A stretch of DNA of 64,000 nucleotides from UBA7887 sp964408735 (lineage in GTDB: Bacteria > Pseudomonadota > Alphaproteobacteria > UBA7887), in NCBI GenBank assembly GCA_964408735.1, contig CAYPAX010000002.1:17062-81061 (forward strand), written 5' to 3'. Position numbers and translations under genes: made by a program. Below, one piece after another: positions 16,556-26,472 of the stretch. Under the pieces are notes generated by a model that saw only the letters and a program-made list of their open reading frames with translations, had not been told where the DNA came from and did no database searches. Position 1 is the stretch's first letter. Every line of letters begins with the position of its first letter.

Positions 16556-17938
16556 GTGGCAGAGACACAAAACAGGCTGGAAGCCGACGAGAGCTGGCGG
16601 CGCGTGCGCGACCGTTTGCGCGGCGAGCTGGGCAGCACCACCTTCGAGCGTTGGATGGAATCGGTCGAGCTGGGAAGCGTCACGGGCGGGCGGGTTCAGC
16701 TTTGCGTGCCGACGCGTTTTCTGCGTGATTGGGTGGCGCCGCGCTATGGCGACCGGCTGCGCGCCTTGTGGCAGGACGAGAGCAAGAACGTGGCGGCCGT
16801 CGATATCGTGGTGCGCCCGGGCCTGCCGACTCCGGTCGACCCACCGCGCCCGAGCGGGCTTGCGACCGAGGCCGAGACGGCCGGCGAAGATCCCTTCGGC
16901 GATATCGATTCGATCGGGGCGGCGCTCGATTCGCGCTACTGCTTCGACAATTTCGTGGTCGGCAAGCCCAACGAGTTCGCCCACGCCGCGGCAAAGCGGG
17001 TCGGCGAATCGGACGACGTGCCTTTCAATCCGTTGTTCATCTATGGCGGCGTCGGCCTCGGCAAGACCCATCTGATGCACGCCATCGGCCTGCAGGTGCG
17101 AGAGCGCCGCCCCGACAAGCGAGTGATCTACCTCTCGGCCGAGAAGTTCATGTACCAGTTCATCCGCGCCCTGCGGTTCAAGAACATCATGGGCTTCAAG
17201 GAGCTGTTCCGCTCGGTCGACGTGCTGCTGATCGACGACGTGCAGTTCATCGGCGGCAAGGAATCGACCCAGGAAGAGTTCTTCCACACCTTCAATGCGC
17301 TGGTCGACCAGAACAAGCAGGTGATCGTGTCCGGCGACCGCTCGCCGGCGGATCTCGAATATATGGACGAGCGCATGCGCTCGCGCCTCAGCTGGGGCCT
17401 GGTGGCGGAGGTGCATCAAACGTCCTACGAGTTGCGCCTCGGCATCCTGCAGGGCAAGGCCGACCAGCTCGGCGCCGGCCAGGTGCCGCCCAAGGTGCTG
17501 GAGTTCCTCGCCCACAAGATCAGCTCGAATGTGCGCGAGCTGGAGGGCGCGCTGATTCGCGTCGTCGCCCATTCCACCCTGGTGGGGCGCCCCATCACCC
17601 TGGAGAGCACCCAGGAGGTCCTGCACGACCTGCTGCGTGCCAACGACCGCAGGGTGACCATCGAGGACATCCAGAAGCGGGTCGCCGAGTACTACAACAT
17701 CAAGGTCTCGGAGATGAGCTCGGCGCGGCGGGCGCAGATGGTGGCCCGGCCGCGCCAGGTCGCGATGTATCTGGCCAAGCAGCTGACCCAGCGCTCGCTG
17801 CCGGAGATCGGCCGCAAGTTCGGCAATCGCGACCACACAACGGTGATGCACGCGGTGCGCAAGGTCGATCAGCTGCGCCAAAGCGATGCCGGCTTCGCCG
17901 AAGACGTGGAGCTGCTCAGGCGCATGCTCGAGGCCTGA
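16556..17938 (+). CDS. dnaA: Chromosomal replication initiator DnaA
   Basis: About 460 residues in the usual four domains. The short domain I starts ESWRRVRDRL. The AAA+ domain has Walker A GGVGLGKTH (about 164-172), Walker B LLIDDVQFIGGK and the sensor segments. The C-terminal DNA-binding domain carries the signature RQVAMYLAKQLTQRSLPEIG and GNRDHTTVMHA, which reads DnaA boxes. The start is uncertain: GTG16556 and TTG16547 are both in frame with weak ribosome-binding sites; GTG is chosen on codon frequency. It is followed by dnaN after 146 bases. Confidence 0.97.
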   Translation: MAETQNRLEADESWRRVRDRLRGELGSTTFERWMESVELGSVTGGRVQLCVPTRFLRDWVAPRYGDRLRALWQDESKNVAAVDIVVRPGLPTPVDPPRPSGLATEAETAGEDPFGDIDSIGAALDSRYCFDNFVVGKPNEFAHAAAKRVGESDDVPFNPLFIYGGVGLGKTHLMHAIGLQVRERRPDKRVIYLSAEKFMYQFIRALRFKNIMGFKELFRSVDVLLIDDVQFIGGKESTQEEFFHTFNALVDQNKQVIVSGDRSPADLEYMDERMRSRLSWGLVAEVHQTSYELRLGILQGKADQLGAGQVPPKVLEFLAHKISSNVRELEGALIRVVAHSTLVGRPITLESTQEVLHDLLRANDRRVTIEDIQKRVAEYYNIKVSEMSSARRAQMVARPRQVAMYLAKQLTQRSLPEIGRKFGNRDHTTVMHAVRKVDQLRQSDAGFAEDVELLRRMLEA

Positions 17939-18084
17939 GCGGCCGCTGCCCGAAAGGGCGAAAAAACTATAGAAAACACACGAGTCTGGTATAGTTCCGG
18001 ACCCGGGGGCGACGGCGCCGCCGGCGGCTCGACGGGCGGCTGGCGCCTGTCGGCTGGCAGCTTTCAACGAGGGTTTCCGGCGAC

Positions 18085-19200
18085 ATGAAACTGACCATCG
18101 AGCGCTCGCATCTGCTCAAGTCGCTGCAGCACGTGCAAAGCGTGGTCGAGCGCCGCAATACCATTCCGATTTTGTCCAATCTGCTGATTTCGTCAAACGG
18201 CGGCAAGCTCAGCCTGACGGCCACCGACATGGATATCGAGGTGATCGACGCGACACCGTCGGAGGTCGGCCAGGAGGGCACGGCGACGGCGCCGGCGCAT
18301 ATGCTCTACGACATCGTGCGCAAGCTGCCCGAGGGCGCCCAGGTGGAGCTGGCCAGCGAAGAAGGCAGCGAGCGCCTGGCGCTCCGCAGCGGCGGCTCGG
18401 CGTTCTCTCTGCATTGCCTGCCGCCGGTGGACTTTCCCGCCTTCTCGGCCGGCGATCTCGATCACAGCTTCGCCATTCCGGCAGCCGATCTCAGACGGCT
18501 GATCGACAAGACCCGATTCGCGATCTCGACCGAGGAGACGCGCTACTACCTCAACGGCATTCACCTGCACGCGGTCGAAGAGGGCGAGCGGGCCCTGCGT
18601 GCGGTGGCCACCGACGGCCATCGTTTGGCGCGGGTCGAGGTGGACCTGCCGGCCGGCGCCGAGGGCATGCCGGGCATCATCGTGCCGCGCAAGGCGGTCA
18701 CCGAGCTGCGCAAGCTGCTCGACGATGCCGAGGACGAGGTCGCGGTGGCGCTGTCGGACGTCAAGGTTCGCTTCACCATCGACGGTGCGGTGCTGTCGTC
18801 CAAGCTGATCGACGGCACCTTCCCCGACTATCAGCGCGTGATCCCGGAAGGCAACGACAAGGTGATGAGCGTGCACGGCCCGAGCTTTGCCGAAGCCGTG
18901 GACCGGGTCTCGACCATCGCCAGCGACAAGTCGCGGGCCATCAAGCTGGCGATCGAGACGGGTAAGCTGGTGCTTTCCGCCAACAGTCCCGACCAGGCCA
19001 GCGCCACTGAGGAGCTGGTGGTGGACTATGATGGCGAATCGCTGTCGATCGGCTTCAACTCCCGTTACGTGCTTGAAATGACGCAACAGGTCGAGGGCGA
19101 CACCTTGCGCTTTTCCATGGCCGATTCCGCCTCGCCGACGGTGGTTGGCGACAGCGAGGATGCGCGCGCGCTCTATGTGTTGATGCCGATGCGCGTATGA
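18085..19200 (+). CDS. dnaN: DNA polymerase III beta subunit (sliding clamp)
   Basis: A 371-residue clamp protein starting MKLTIERSHLLKSLQHVQSVVERRNTIPILSN-like, the typical DnaN N-terminus, and ending in the conserved YVLMPMRV. It dimerises around DNA to tether polymerase III. A TATAGT at 17990-17995 in the dnaA-dnaN gap could be a -10 element, but its -35 is poor, so it may be read mainly from the dnaA promoter. The TGA overlaps the ATG of recF (ATGA). Confidence 0.97.
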   Translation: MKLTIERSHLLKSLQHVQSVVERRNTIPILSNLLISSNGGKLSLTATDMDIEVIDATPSEVGQEGTATAPAHMLYDIVRKLPEGAQVELASEEGSERLALRSGGSAFSLHCLPPVDFPAFSAGDLDHSFAIPAADLRRLIDKTRFAISTEETRYYLNGIHLHAVEEGERALRAVATDGHRLARVEVDLPAGAEGMPGIIVPRKAVTELRKLLDDAEDEVAVALSDVKVRFTIDGAVLSSKLIDGTFPDYQRVIPEGNDKVMSVHGPSFAEAVDRVSTIASDKSRAIKLAIETGKLVLSANSPDQASATEELVVDYDGESLSIGFNSRYVLEMTQQVEGDTLRFSMADSASPTVVGDSEDARALYVLMPMRV

Positions 19201-20381
19201 TCGCGACGGATTTGCCCGTCAGGCCGCAAGCGATGAAACCGGCCGCGCGGGTCGCACGGCTGACCCTGACAGACTTCCGCAACTATGCCCAAGCGCGGCT
19301 CGAGCCGGGCCCGCAGCCCGTGGTGCTGACCGGTGCCAACGGTGCCGGCAAGACCAATCTGCTCGAAGCGCTGTCGTTCCTCAGCCCCGGGCGCGGCATG
19401 CGCCGCGCCAGGCTCGGCGAGGTGACGCGGCGTGGTGCCGCGCCGGCGGCGCGCTGGGCAGTGGCGGCACGCCTCGACCTGCCCGGTGGTGCCTGCGATA
19501 TCGGCACCGGGCTCGAAAGCGGCGCCGCTGCGGGCGAGCGGCGCCAGGTCCGCATCGATGGCGAGAACGCACGCGGCCAGGCAGGGCTCGGCGACCTGGT
19601 CGGCGTCTCCTGGCTGATACCCGCCATGGATCGCCTGTTCACCGAGGCGCCTAGTGGTAGGCGACGCTATTTCGACCGTCTGGTAGCCGGCCTGCTGCCG
19701 GGCCACGGCCGCGAGCTGGCGGCCTATGAGCGGGCCTTGCGCGAGCGCGCCAGGCTGTTGGCGAGCGGCGGCGAGGCTCGCTGGCTCGACGCCATCGAGG
19801 AGACCCTGGCCGGCCATGGCGTGGCCGTGGCTGCGGCCCGGCGCGACGCCCTCGCTAGGCTCGGCGCGGCACTGGCCGAGGCGAGCGACCCGTTTCCGCG
19901 CCCCGGGCTTATCATAAACGGCGAGGTCGAAGGCTGGCTCGACGACATGGCGGCGGTCGATGCCGAGCACCGTTTTGCGGGTCTCTTGCGCGACAGCCGC
20001 CGCCGTGACGGGGAGTCCGGGCATACGGCGCACGGGCCCCATCGCAGCGACCTTGTCGCCCGCCACCTGGCACACGATATGCCGGCAGGCGAGTGTTCCA
20101 CCGGCGAGCAGAAAGCGTTGCTCGTCTCGATCATTCTTGCCGAAGCCCGGTTGCGGGCCGCACGCAGTGGCGCCGCGCCGCTGCTGTTGCTCGACGAAGT
20201 CGCAGCGCATCTTGACGCCATCCGCCGCGCGGCGCTCGCGGAGGCTCTTATCGGGCTCGGCGCCCAGGCCTGGCTGACCGGCACCGACGCGGCCTTGTTC
20301 GAGGCGCTCGGCGGCAAGGCCAGCTTTTTTACCGTCACAAACGGCAGCATCGTGCCCGGTCCGGCGCGGGAGCATTCTTAA
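19197..20381 (+). CDS. recF: DNA replication and repair protein RecF
   Basis: A 394-residue SMC-like ATPase that loads RecA at gaps. Walker A is GANGAGKTN; the RecF-specific segment SFLSPGRGMRRAR follows it; the ABC signature ECSTGEQKALL and the Walker B LLLLDEVAAHLD are in the C-terminal third. ATG19197 overlaps the dnaN stop by 4 bases; a second Met (MKPAARV) 11 codons on is an alternative start and closer to the family N-terminus. It lies 2 bases before gyrB. Confidence 0.95.
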   Translation: MIATDLPVRPQAMKPAARVARLTLTDFRNYAQARLEPGPQPVVLTGANGAGKTNLLEALSFLSPGRGMRRARLGEVTRRGAAPAARWAVAARLDLPGGACDIGTGLESGAAAGERRQVRIDGENARGQAGLGDLVGVSWLIPAMDRLFTEAPSGRRRYFDRLVAGLLPGHGRELAAYERALRERARLLASGGEARWLDAIEETLAGHGVAVAAARRDALARLGAALAEASDPFPRPGLIINGEVEGWLDDMAAVDAEHRFAGLLRDSRRRDGESGHTAHGPHRSDLVARHLAHDMPAGECSTGEQKALLVSIILAEARLRAARSGAAPLLLLDEVAAHLDAIRRAALAEALIGLGAQAWLTGTDAALFEALGGKASFFTVTNGSIVPGPAREHS

Positions 20382-20383
20382 GC

Positions 20384-22828
20384 ATGACAGACGACGACAC
20401 ACCCCAGAACGGCAACGGCGATTACGGTGCCGACTCCATCAAGGTCCTGCGCGGCCTCGATGCGGTGCGCAAGCGCCCGGGCATGTATATCGGCGATACC
20501 GATGACGGCTCCGGCCTGCATCACATGGTCTACGAGGTGGTGGACAACGCCATCGACGAGGCCTTGGCCGGCTTTTGCGACCGCATCACCGTAACGCTGA
20601 ACGCGGACGGCTCGGTGACGGTGACAGACAACGGCCGCGGCATTCCCACCGACATCCACGAGGAGGAGGGGGTCTCCGCCGCCGAGGTCATCATGACCCA
20701 GCTCCATGCCGGCGGGAAGTTCGACCAGAACTCCTACAAGGTCTCGGGCGGACTGCACGGGGTTGGCGTATCCGTGGTCAACGCGCTGTCCGAGCGCCTG
20801 GAGCTCACCATTCGTCGCGGCGGCAACGTTCACAGCATGGTTTTCCGCCACGGCGAGCCCGAGGCACCGCTGGCCGTCACCGGCGATGCGGGCGAGGAGA
20901 CCGGAAGTCAGATCACTTTCCTGCCCTCAGGTGGCACTTTCAGCAATACGGAGTTCGACTTTCAGCAGCTCGAGCACCGCCTGCGCGAGCTTGCCTTCCT
21001 CAATTCCGGTGTCGCCATCACGCTTACCGACAAGCGCGGCGTGATGCCGCAGGAAGTCGACTTGCACTACGAGGGCGGCATCGAGGCCTTCGTGGAATAT
21101 CTCGACCGCAACAAGCAGGCCCTGCACAGCCCGCCAACACTGATCACGGGCGAGCGCGACGGCGTCGTGATCGAGGCGGCGCTGCAATGGAACGACAGCT
21201 ATCACGAGAACGTTCTGTGCTTTACCAACAATATTCCGCAAAGCGACGGCGGCACCCATCTTGCGGGCTTCCGTGCGGCGCTCACGCGTACCGTCAACGC
21301 CTATGCCAACAGCACCGGCATCATCAAGAAGGAGAAGGTGCAGCTGACAGGCGACGACATGCGCGAAGGCCTAACCTGCGTGCTGTCGGCCAAGGTACCT
21401 GACCCGAAATTCTCCTCGCAAACCAAGGACAAGCTGGTCTCGTCCGAGGTGCGGCCGATCGTCGAGAGCATCGTCGCCGACCGCCTCGGGCAATGGATCG
21501 AGGAGCACCCGAACGAGGCCAAGACCATCATCTCCAAGGTGGTGGAGGCGGCGGCGGCGCGCGAGGCGGCGCGCAAGGCGCGCGAGCTGACGCGGCGCAA
21601 GGGTGCGCTCGACATCACCAGCCTGCCGGGCAAGCTCGCGGACTGCCAGGAGCGCGACCCTGCCCGCAGCGAATTGTTCATTGTCGAGGGCGATTCGGCC
21701 GGCGGCTCGGCCAAACAGGCCAGGGTGCGGGCGAACCAGGCAATTCTGCCCCTGCGCGGCAAGATCCTCAATGTCGAGCGCGCGCGCTTCGACAAGATGC
21801 TGTCGTCGGCGGAGGTCGGCACATTGATCGCGGCGCTCGGGGCCGGGATTGGGCGCGAAGACTTCGATATCGAGAAGATCCGCTACCACAAGATCATCAT
21901 CATGACCGATGCGGATGTCGATGGCGCCCATATCCGCACCCTGCTGCTGACCTTCTTCTATCGCCACATGCCCGAGGTCGTGGCGCGGGGCTATCTCTAC
22001 ATCGCCCAGCCGCCGCTGTTCAAAGTCAAGCGCGGCAGTCGTGAGGTCTACAAGAAGGACGAGCGCGAGCTCGATGACTATCTGCTCGACGAGGGCCTGA
22101 AGGATGCCCGCCTGCTGATCGGCAAGCCTGGCGAGGAAGTGGTGCATACCGGCGCAGACCTGCGCCAAATGCTGATGCGCGCCCGCGATCAGGCCGGCTG
22201 GCTCAAGGTGCTGGCGCGACGCGAGCATCCGGCGCTTATCGAACAGGCGGCGGTTTCGGGCGCATTGTCGCTCGGTCTGCTGCAGGACCATGAGACCGCG
22301 ACCGCCACCGGCGGCTATATCGTCGACCGTCTCAACGCGCTTGCGGCGCCCGGCGAGGATGGCTGGTCCCATGAAGTCGACGAGACCGGCGGCCTCGTCT
22401 TTACGCTCACCGCGCGCGGCGAGACCGCGAGTTATCGCATCGACGAGACGTTGCTGCAAAGCAGCGAGGCGCGGCGCCTGGATGCCGAGGCGAGCGAGCT
22501 GCAGGAGCTCTACGCGCACCCCGCCGTGCTCGAGGCCAAGGAGCAAAGCATCTCGCCGATTCGCTCGCCGCTCGATCTCTTCGAGGCGGTGCTGAATCTC
22601 GGTCGTAAGGGCACAAGCATTCAGCGTTACAAGGGGCTCGGCGAGATGAACCCGGATCAGCTTTGGGAGACCACGCTCGATCCCGCGGCACGCACCCTGT
22701 TGCAGGTGCGTGTCGACCATGCCGACGATGCCGACGATCTGTTCTCGACGCTGATGGGCGATCTGGTCGAGCCGCGGCGCAACTTCATCCAGGAGCACGC
22801 GCTCGACGTCGCCAATCTCGACGTGTGA
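20384..22828 (+). CDS. gyrB: DNA gyrase subunit B
   Basis: An 814-residue type IIA topoisomerase ATPase subunit. It has DAVRKRPGMYIGDTD, the ATP-binding EVVDNAIDEA and DNGRGIPTD, GGLHGVGVSVVNALS, and in the TOPRIM domain LFIVEGDSAGGSAKQ, RGKILNVERA and MTDADVDGAHIRTLLLTFF, with GLGEMNPDQLW near the C-terminus. The GyrB wording (KILNVE and the QLWETT motif) fits gyrase rather than ParE. It continues the dnaA-dnaN-recF order and is followed after 3 bases by the penicillin-binding protein gene. Confidence 0.97.
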   Translation: MTDDDTPQNGNGDYGADSIKVLRGLDAVRKRPGMYIGDTDDGSGLHHMVYEVVDNAIDEALAGFCDRITVTLNADGSVTVTDNGRGIPTDIHEEEGVSAAEVIMTQLHAGGKFDQNSYKVSGGLHGVGVSVVNALSERLELTIRRGGNVHSMVFRHGEPEAPLAVTGDAGEETGSQITFLPSGGTFSNTEFDFQQLEHRLRELAFLNSGVAITLTDKRGVMPQEVDLHYEGGIEAFVEYLDRNKQALHSPPTLITGERDGVVIEAALQWNDSYHENVLCFTNNIPQSDGGTHLAGFRAALTRTVNAYANSTGIIKKEKVQLTGDDMREGLTCVLSAKVPDPKFSSQTKDKLVSSEVRPIVESIVADRLGQWIEEHPNEAKTIISKVVEAAAAREAARKARELTRRKGALDITSLPGKLADCQERDPARSELFIVEGDSAGGSAKQARVRANQAILPLRGKILNVERARFDKMLSSAEVGTLIAALGAGIGREDFDIEKIRYHKIIIMTDADVDGAHIRTLLLTFFYRHMPEVVARGYLYIAQPPLFKVKRGSREVYKKDERELDDYLLDEGLKDARLLIGKPGEEVVHTGADLRQMLMRARDQAGWLKVLARREHPALIEQAAVSGALSLGLLQDHETATATGGYIVDRLNALAAPGEDGWSHEVDETGGLVFTLTARGETASYRIDETLLQSSEARRLDAEASELQELYAHPAVLEAKEQSISPIRSPLDLFEAVLNLGRKGTSIQRYKGLGEMNPDQLWETTLDPAARTLLQVRVDHADDADDLFSTLMGDLVEPRRNFIQEHALDVANLDV

Positions 22829-22831
22829 GCC

Positions 22832-24706
22832 GTGGCGGCGAAGGCAAGCAAGAAAAAGAAGCCCGCAAAGCCCAAACCGGCCAAGCGGCGCAAGCCCGCG
22901 CGGCGTGCCAAGACGGCCACGGCGGCGAAGAAGACGAAGCGGCCACCGCGGCTTTGGCTGCGCCTGCTCAAGCGCGGGCTCTACTGGGCGGCCGTTGCCG
23001 GCATCTGGCTGTTCATTGCGGTCTCCGGCCTGGTTGCCTGGTATGCCACCGACCTTCCCGACATCTCAGACCTGGACTCTCGGGCGCGCTCGGCCGGCAT
23101 CACGATCACCGCGGCGGACGGCACCGTGCTCGCCAGCCGCGGCGATGTCTATGGCCGCCACGTGCCGCGCAGCGAGCTGCCCCAATCCCTCGTCGATGCC
23201 GTCGTGGCGGTCGAAGACAGGCGCTTCTACGATCATTTCGGCCTCGATCCGGTCGGCTTGGCGCGTGCGGTATACGTCAATTTGCGCGCCGGCAGGCTGG
23301 TCCAGGGCGGTAGCACGCTGACCCAGCAGATCGCCAAGAACGTCTTTCTCACCTCCGAGCGCAGCCTCAAGCGCAAGGTCCAGGAGTTGCTGCTGGCCTT
23401 CTGGCTGGAGCGCAATTTCAGCAAGGACGAATTGCTGACCATCTACCTCAACCGCGTCTATCTCGGTGCCGGCGCCTATGGCGTGGATGCGGCGGCGCGG
23501 CGCTATTTCGCCAAGCCCGCGAGCGATCTCGGCCTTGCCGAGGCGGCCATGATCGCCGGCCTGCCCAAGGCGCCGAGCCGCTATGCGCCGACCCGCGATC
23601 TGGCGGCGGCGCGGGCCCGCGCCGCGGTGGTGCTCGATGCCATGGTCGCCAGCGGCAGGCTCGACGCCGCCACGGCCGAGGCAGCCAAGGCGCTGCCGGC
23701 CAATGTGACGGGCTCGCTCGGCGGCTCAGGCGCGGCGCGCTACTTCGCCGACTGGGTGATCGACCGCGTTCCTGCCTATGTCGGACCGATCACGGGCGAT
23801 CTGGAAGTGCGCACCACCCTCGATGCCACGGTCCAGCGCGCCGCCGAGGCCGCGGTGGCAGCGAGCCGTGACGCCAGCGCGGCAGCAAGCGCGGGCGAGG
23901 TGGCCTTGGTCGCCATGGCGCCCGATGGTGCGGTGCGCGCCATGGTCGGCGGGCGCAATTACGGCGCCAGCCAGTACAATCGCGCCACCCAGGCGCAGCG
24001 CCAGCCGGGCTCCGCCTTCAAGATCGCCGTCTACGCCGCTGCGCTGGAGGCGGGCATCGGCCGTGGCGCGCATTTCGACGATGCGCCGATCCAGGTCGAG
24101 GGCTGGCAGCCTAAGAATTATGGCGACAGCTATCGCGGCAGCCTCACGGTGACGGAAGCCTTTGCCCGCTCCAGCAATGTCATCGCGGTGCAACTGTCGG
24201 AGCGCGCCGGGCGCGGCCGGGTCATCGCCGCGGCACGCAGGCTCGGCATCACCGCGCCGCTATCGCCCCACCCCAGCCTGGCTCTGGGCGTGGGCGAGGT
24301 CAGCCTGTTGGAATTGACCGGCGCCTATGCCGTGGTGGCAAGCGGCGGCCTCGGCGTCGTGCCCCACGCCATTGCCGAGATCCGCGGCCGCGACGGCCGG
24401 GTGCTCTATCGCCGCGCCGGCTCCGGCCTCGGCCGGGTGCTGGCGCCTGGCATCGCCGCCGACCTCGATGCCCTGTTGCAGGCGGTGGTGCGAGAGGGCA
24501 CGGGCAGGCGGGCGGCGCTCGACGTGCCCGCTGCCGGCAAGACCGGCACCAGCCAGGACTCGCGCGACGCCTGGTTCCTCGGCTACCGCGAAGGCCTCGT
24601 CGCCGGCGTCTGGCTCGGCAACGATGACGGGAGCCCGATGAAAGGCGTCACCGGCGGCACCCTGCCCGCATCCCTTTGGCAGGATTTCATGCGACGCCTG
24701 AACTAA
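22832..24706 (+). CDS. Class A penicillin-binding protein (PBP1A family)
   Basis: A 624-residue bifunctional peptidoglycan synthase. A very basic cytoplasmic tail of about 45 residues (Lys/Arg/Ala/Pro-rich) precedes one membrane helix (YWAAVAGIWLFIAVSGLVAWY). The GT51 glycosyltransferase domain has the catalytic Glu in VEDRRFYDHFG, then GGSTLTQQIAKN, RKVQELLLAFWLE and LLTIYLNRVYLG. The transpeptidase domain has SxxK (PGSAFKI), SxN (RSSNVIA) and KTG (AGKTGTS). All active-site motifs are intact. It starts (GTG) 3 bases after gyrB, so it probably shares the transcript; gyrB-pbp linkage is not a standard operon and may be lineage-specific. Confidence 0.94.
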   Translation: MAAKASKKKKPAKPKPAKRRKPARRAKTATAAKKTKRPPRLWLRLLKRGLYWAAVAGIWLFIAVSGLVAWYATDLPDISDLDSRARSAGITITAADGTVLASRGDVYGRHVPRSELPQSLVDAVVAVEDRRFYDHFGLDPVGLARAVYVNLRAGRLVQGGSTLTQQIAKNVFLTSERSLKRKVQELLLAFWLERNFSKDELLTIYLNRVYLGAGAYGVDAAARRYFAKPASDLGLAEAAMIAGLPKAPSRYAPTRDLAAARARAAVVLDAMVASGRLDAATAEAAKALPANVTGSLGGSGAARYFADWVIDRVPAYVGPITGDLEVRTTLDATVQRAAEAAVAASRDASAAASAGEVALVAMAPDGAVRAMVGGRNYGASQYNRATQAQRQPGSAFKIAVYAAALEAGIGRGAHFDDAPIQVEGWQPKNYGDSYRGSLTVTEAFARSSNVIAVQLSERAGRGRVIAAARRLGITAPLSPHPSLALGVGEVSLLELTGAYAVVASGGLGVVPHAIAEIRGRDGRVLYRRAGSGLGRVLAPGIAADLDALLQAVVREGTGRRAALDVPAAGKTGTSQDSRDAWFLGYREGLVAGVWLGNDDGSPMKGVTGGTLPASLWQDFMRRLN

Positions 24707-24723
24707 CTGTCCTCCATTACGGT

Positions 24724-26298
24724 TCATGGGCGCATGGCGAAGCTGGCACGCCCCGGTTCGCGCAGCGGTGCCACCAGGTTGGCGAACTCGCAGAGCAGCG
24801 GGCGGGTGTCGCGGGGGTCGATGATCTCCTCTACGCCGTAGCGCTCGGCGGTGCGGAAAGGCGAGCGCACGGCTTCGAGCCGCTCGAGGATTTCCGCCTC
24901 CATCTTCGCCGGATCCTCGGCCTTTGCCAGGTCCGCCTTCCAGGCCGCCTCGATGCCGCCTTCGACGGGCAGCGAGCCCCAGTCCCCCGATGGCCAGGCA
25001 TAGCGGTAATGGAAGCGGCTCTGATTGGCATGGCCCGCACCTGCGACGCCGAAGGCCTTGCGCATGACCACCGAGCACCAGGGCACGCGCGCCTGGTAGA
25101 TAGCGGCCAACGCGCGGGTGCCGTGGCGGATGGTCGCCGCTTTTTCGTGCGCCACGCCGATGGCGAAGCCGGGGCAGTCGACCAGATGCACCACGGGCAG
25201 GTGAAAAGTCTCGGCAAGATCGACGAAGCGGGTCACCTTGAGCGCCGCATCCGCAGTCCAGCCGCCGGCGAAGACGTAAGGGTCGCCCGCCAACAGCGCC
25301 ACCGGCCAGCCGTCGAGGCGCGCCAGGCCGGTAATCGCCGAGCGGCCGAAGCGGGCGCCGATCTCGAGGAAGCTGCCTTCGTCGACCACGGCCTCGATGA
25401 CCGGGCGCATCTTGTAGATCTTGCGGCGGTTGCGCGGCACCACGTCGATGAGGAAATCCTCGCAGCGATCGACCGGGTCGTGGCACTCACCGCGTGGCGG
25501 CACGTCGTAGACCGAGGACGGCAGGTAGGAGAGGAAGCGGCGCGTACGCGCGAAGGCCTCATCCTCGCTGTCCACCGCGTCATCGATCGCGCCGTTGGTG
25601 GCATGGATGTCCGAGCCGCCCAACCCTTCCTTGTCGACCTGTGCGCCGAGCCGGTTGACCACCGGCGGGCCGGCCACGAACATCTGCGATTGGCCCTTGA
25701 CCATGAGCGAATAGTGGCTGGCCGCGACCCGCGCCGCGCCGAGCCCGGCCACCGGGCCGAGCGCCAGCGCCACCACCGGCACCGTCGCCATGTTCTCCAC
25801 CACCCATTCCCAGGCGGGATTGGCGGGCAGATAGGTGTAGCCCTCGGTCTCGACCGTGCGCACGGAGCCGCCGCCACCGGTGCCCTCGACCAGGCGCACG
25901 ATGGGCATGCGCAGCTCGTTCGCCATTTGCTCGGCGCCAATCTGCTTGGCACGAATGCCCGCGTCCGCGGCACCACCGCGAATCGTGAAGTCATCCGCCG
26001 CCACGGCGACAGTGCGACCATCGATGCGACCGCGCCCCATCACCACGTTGGAAGCCCGCAGGTTGGCCAGGCTGCCGTCGTCGTTATAGTCGGCAACGCC
26101 GGCAATGGCGCCGATCTCGTGAAAGCTGTCGGGATCGAGCAGGTGCTCGATGCGCTCGCGCACCGTCAGGCGGCCATTGTCGTGCTGACGCTTGATCTTC
26201 TCGGGCCCGCCCATCTCGCGGGCCATGGCCTCGCGACGTTTGAGCTCCTCGATCTCGGGCCGCCAGCCCTCGCCGCTTCGGTCTGCCTGATCGTCCAT
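24724..26298 (-). CDS. Acyl-CoA carboxylase carboxyltransferase (beta) subunit
   Basis: A 524-residue biotin-dependent carboxyltransferase of the propionyl/methylcrotonyl-CoA carboxylase beta type: two crotonase-fold halves, with GRLTVRERIEHLLD at the N-terminus, VEGTGGGGSVRT and PVVALALGPVAGLGAAR in the first half, and GDPYVFAGGWTADAALK and VDCPGFAIGVAHEK in the second. It would transfer CO2 from carboxybiotin to an acyl-CoA. The required biotin carboxylase/carrier subunit is not in the window, so the substrate cannot be inferred. Upstream lies the divergent symporter gene; downstream it is convergent with the PBP gene. Confidence 0.9.
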   Translation of the reverse strand: MDDQADRSGEGWRPEIEELKRREAMAREMGGPEKIKRQHDNGRLTVRERIEHLLDPDSFHEIGAIAGVADYNDDGSLANLRASNVVMGRGRIDGRTVAVAADDFTIRGGAADAGIRAKQIGAEQMANELRMPIVRLVEGTGGGGSVRTVETEGYTYLPANPAWEWVVENMATVPVVALALGPVAGLGAARVAASHYSLMVKGQSQMFVAGPPVVNRLGAQVDKEGLGGSDIHATNGAIDDAVDSEDEAFARTRRFLSYLPSSVYDVPPRGECHDPVDRCEDFLIDVVPRNRRKIYKMRPVIEAVVDEGSFLEIGARFGRSAITGLARLDGWPVALLAGDPYVFAGGWTADAALKVTRFVDLAETFHLPVVHLVDCPGFAIGVAHEKAATIRHGTRALAAIYQARVPWCSVVMRKAFGVAGAGHANQSRFHYRYAWPSGDWGSLPVEGGIEAAWKADLAKAEDPAKMEAEILERLEAVRSPFRTAERYGVEEIIDPRDTRPLLCEFANLVAPLREPGRASFAMRP

Positions 26299-26472
26299 TC
26301 TTCGTCCCCAACGCTGTCAGATGACCCCGATCCAAGCGCAATCGGCGCGCCACCGCAAGGTGCGAGCGCGCATGGCCATTGACCACACCGCGCAGAGCGT
26401 GAAAAACTGTGGAATCCGGCGGGTAGCAAAGGTGCGCCTGCCGTTCGTATAGGGTGAAGGGGGGATACGCTC

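Noticed and set aside
16535..18067. 510-codon minus-strand frame opposite dnaA
   Set aside because: Its translation is the low-complexity mirror of a perfectly conserved dnaA; no start signal or homology.
24676..26382. 568-codon plus-strand frame opposite the carboxyltransferase gene
   Set aside because: His/Ala/Arg-rich shadow translation; the minus-strand frame has all carboxyltransferase motifs.
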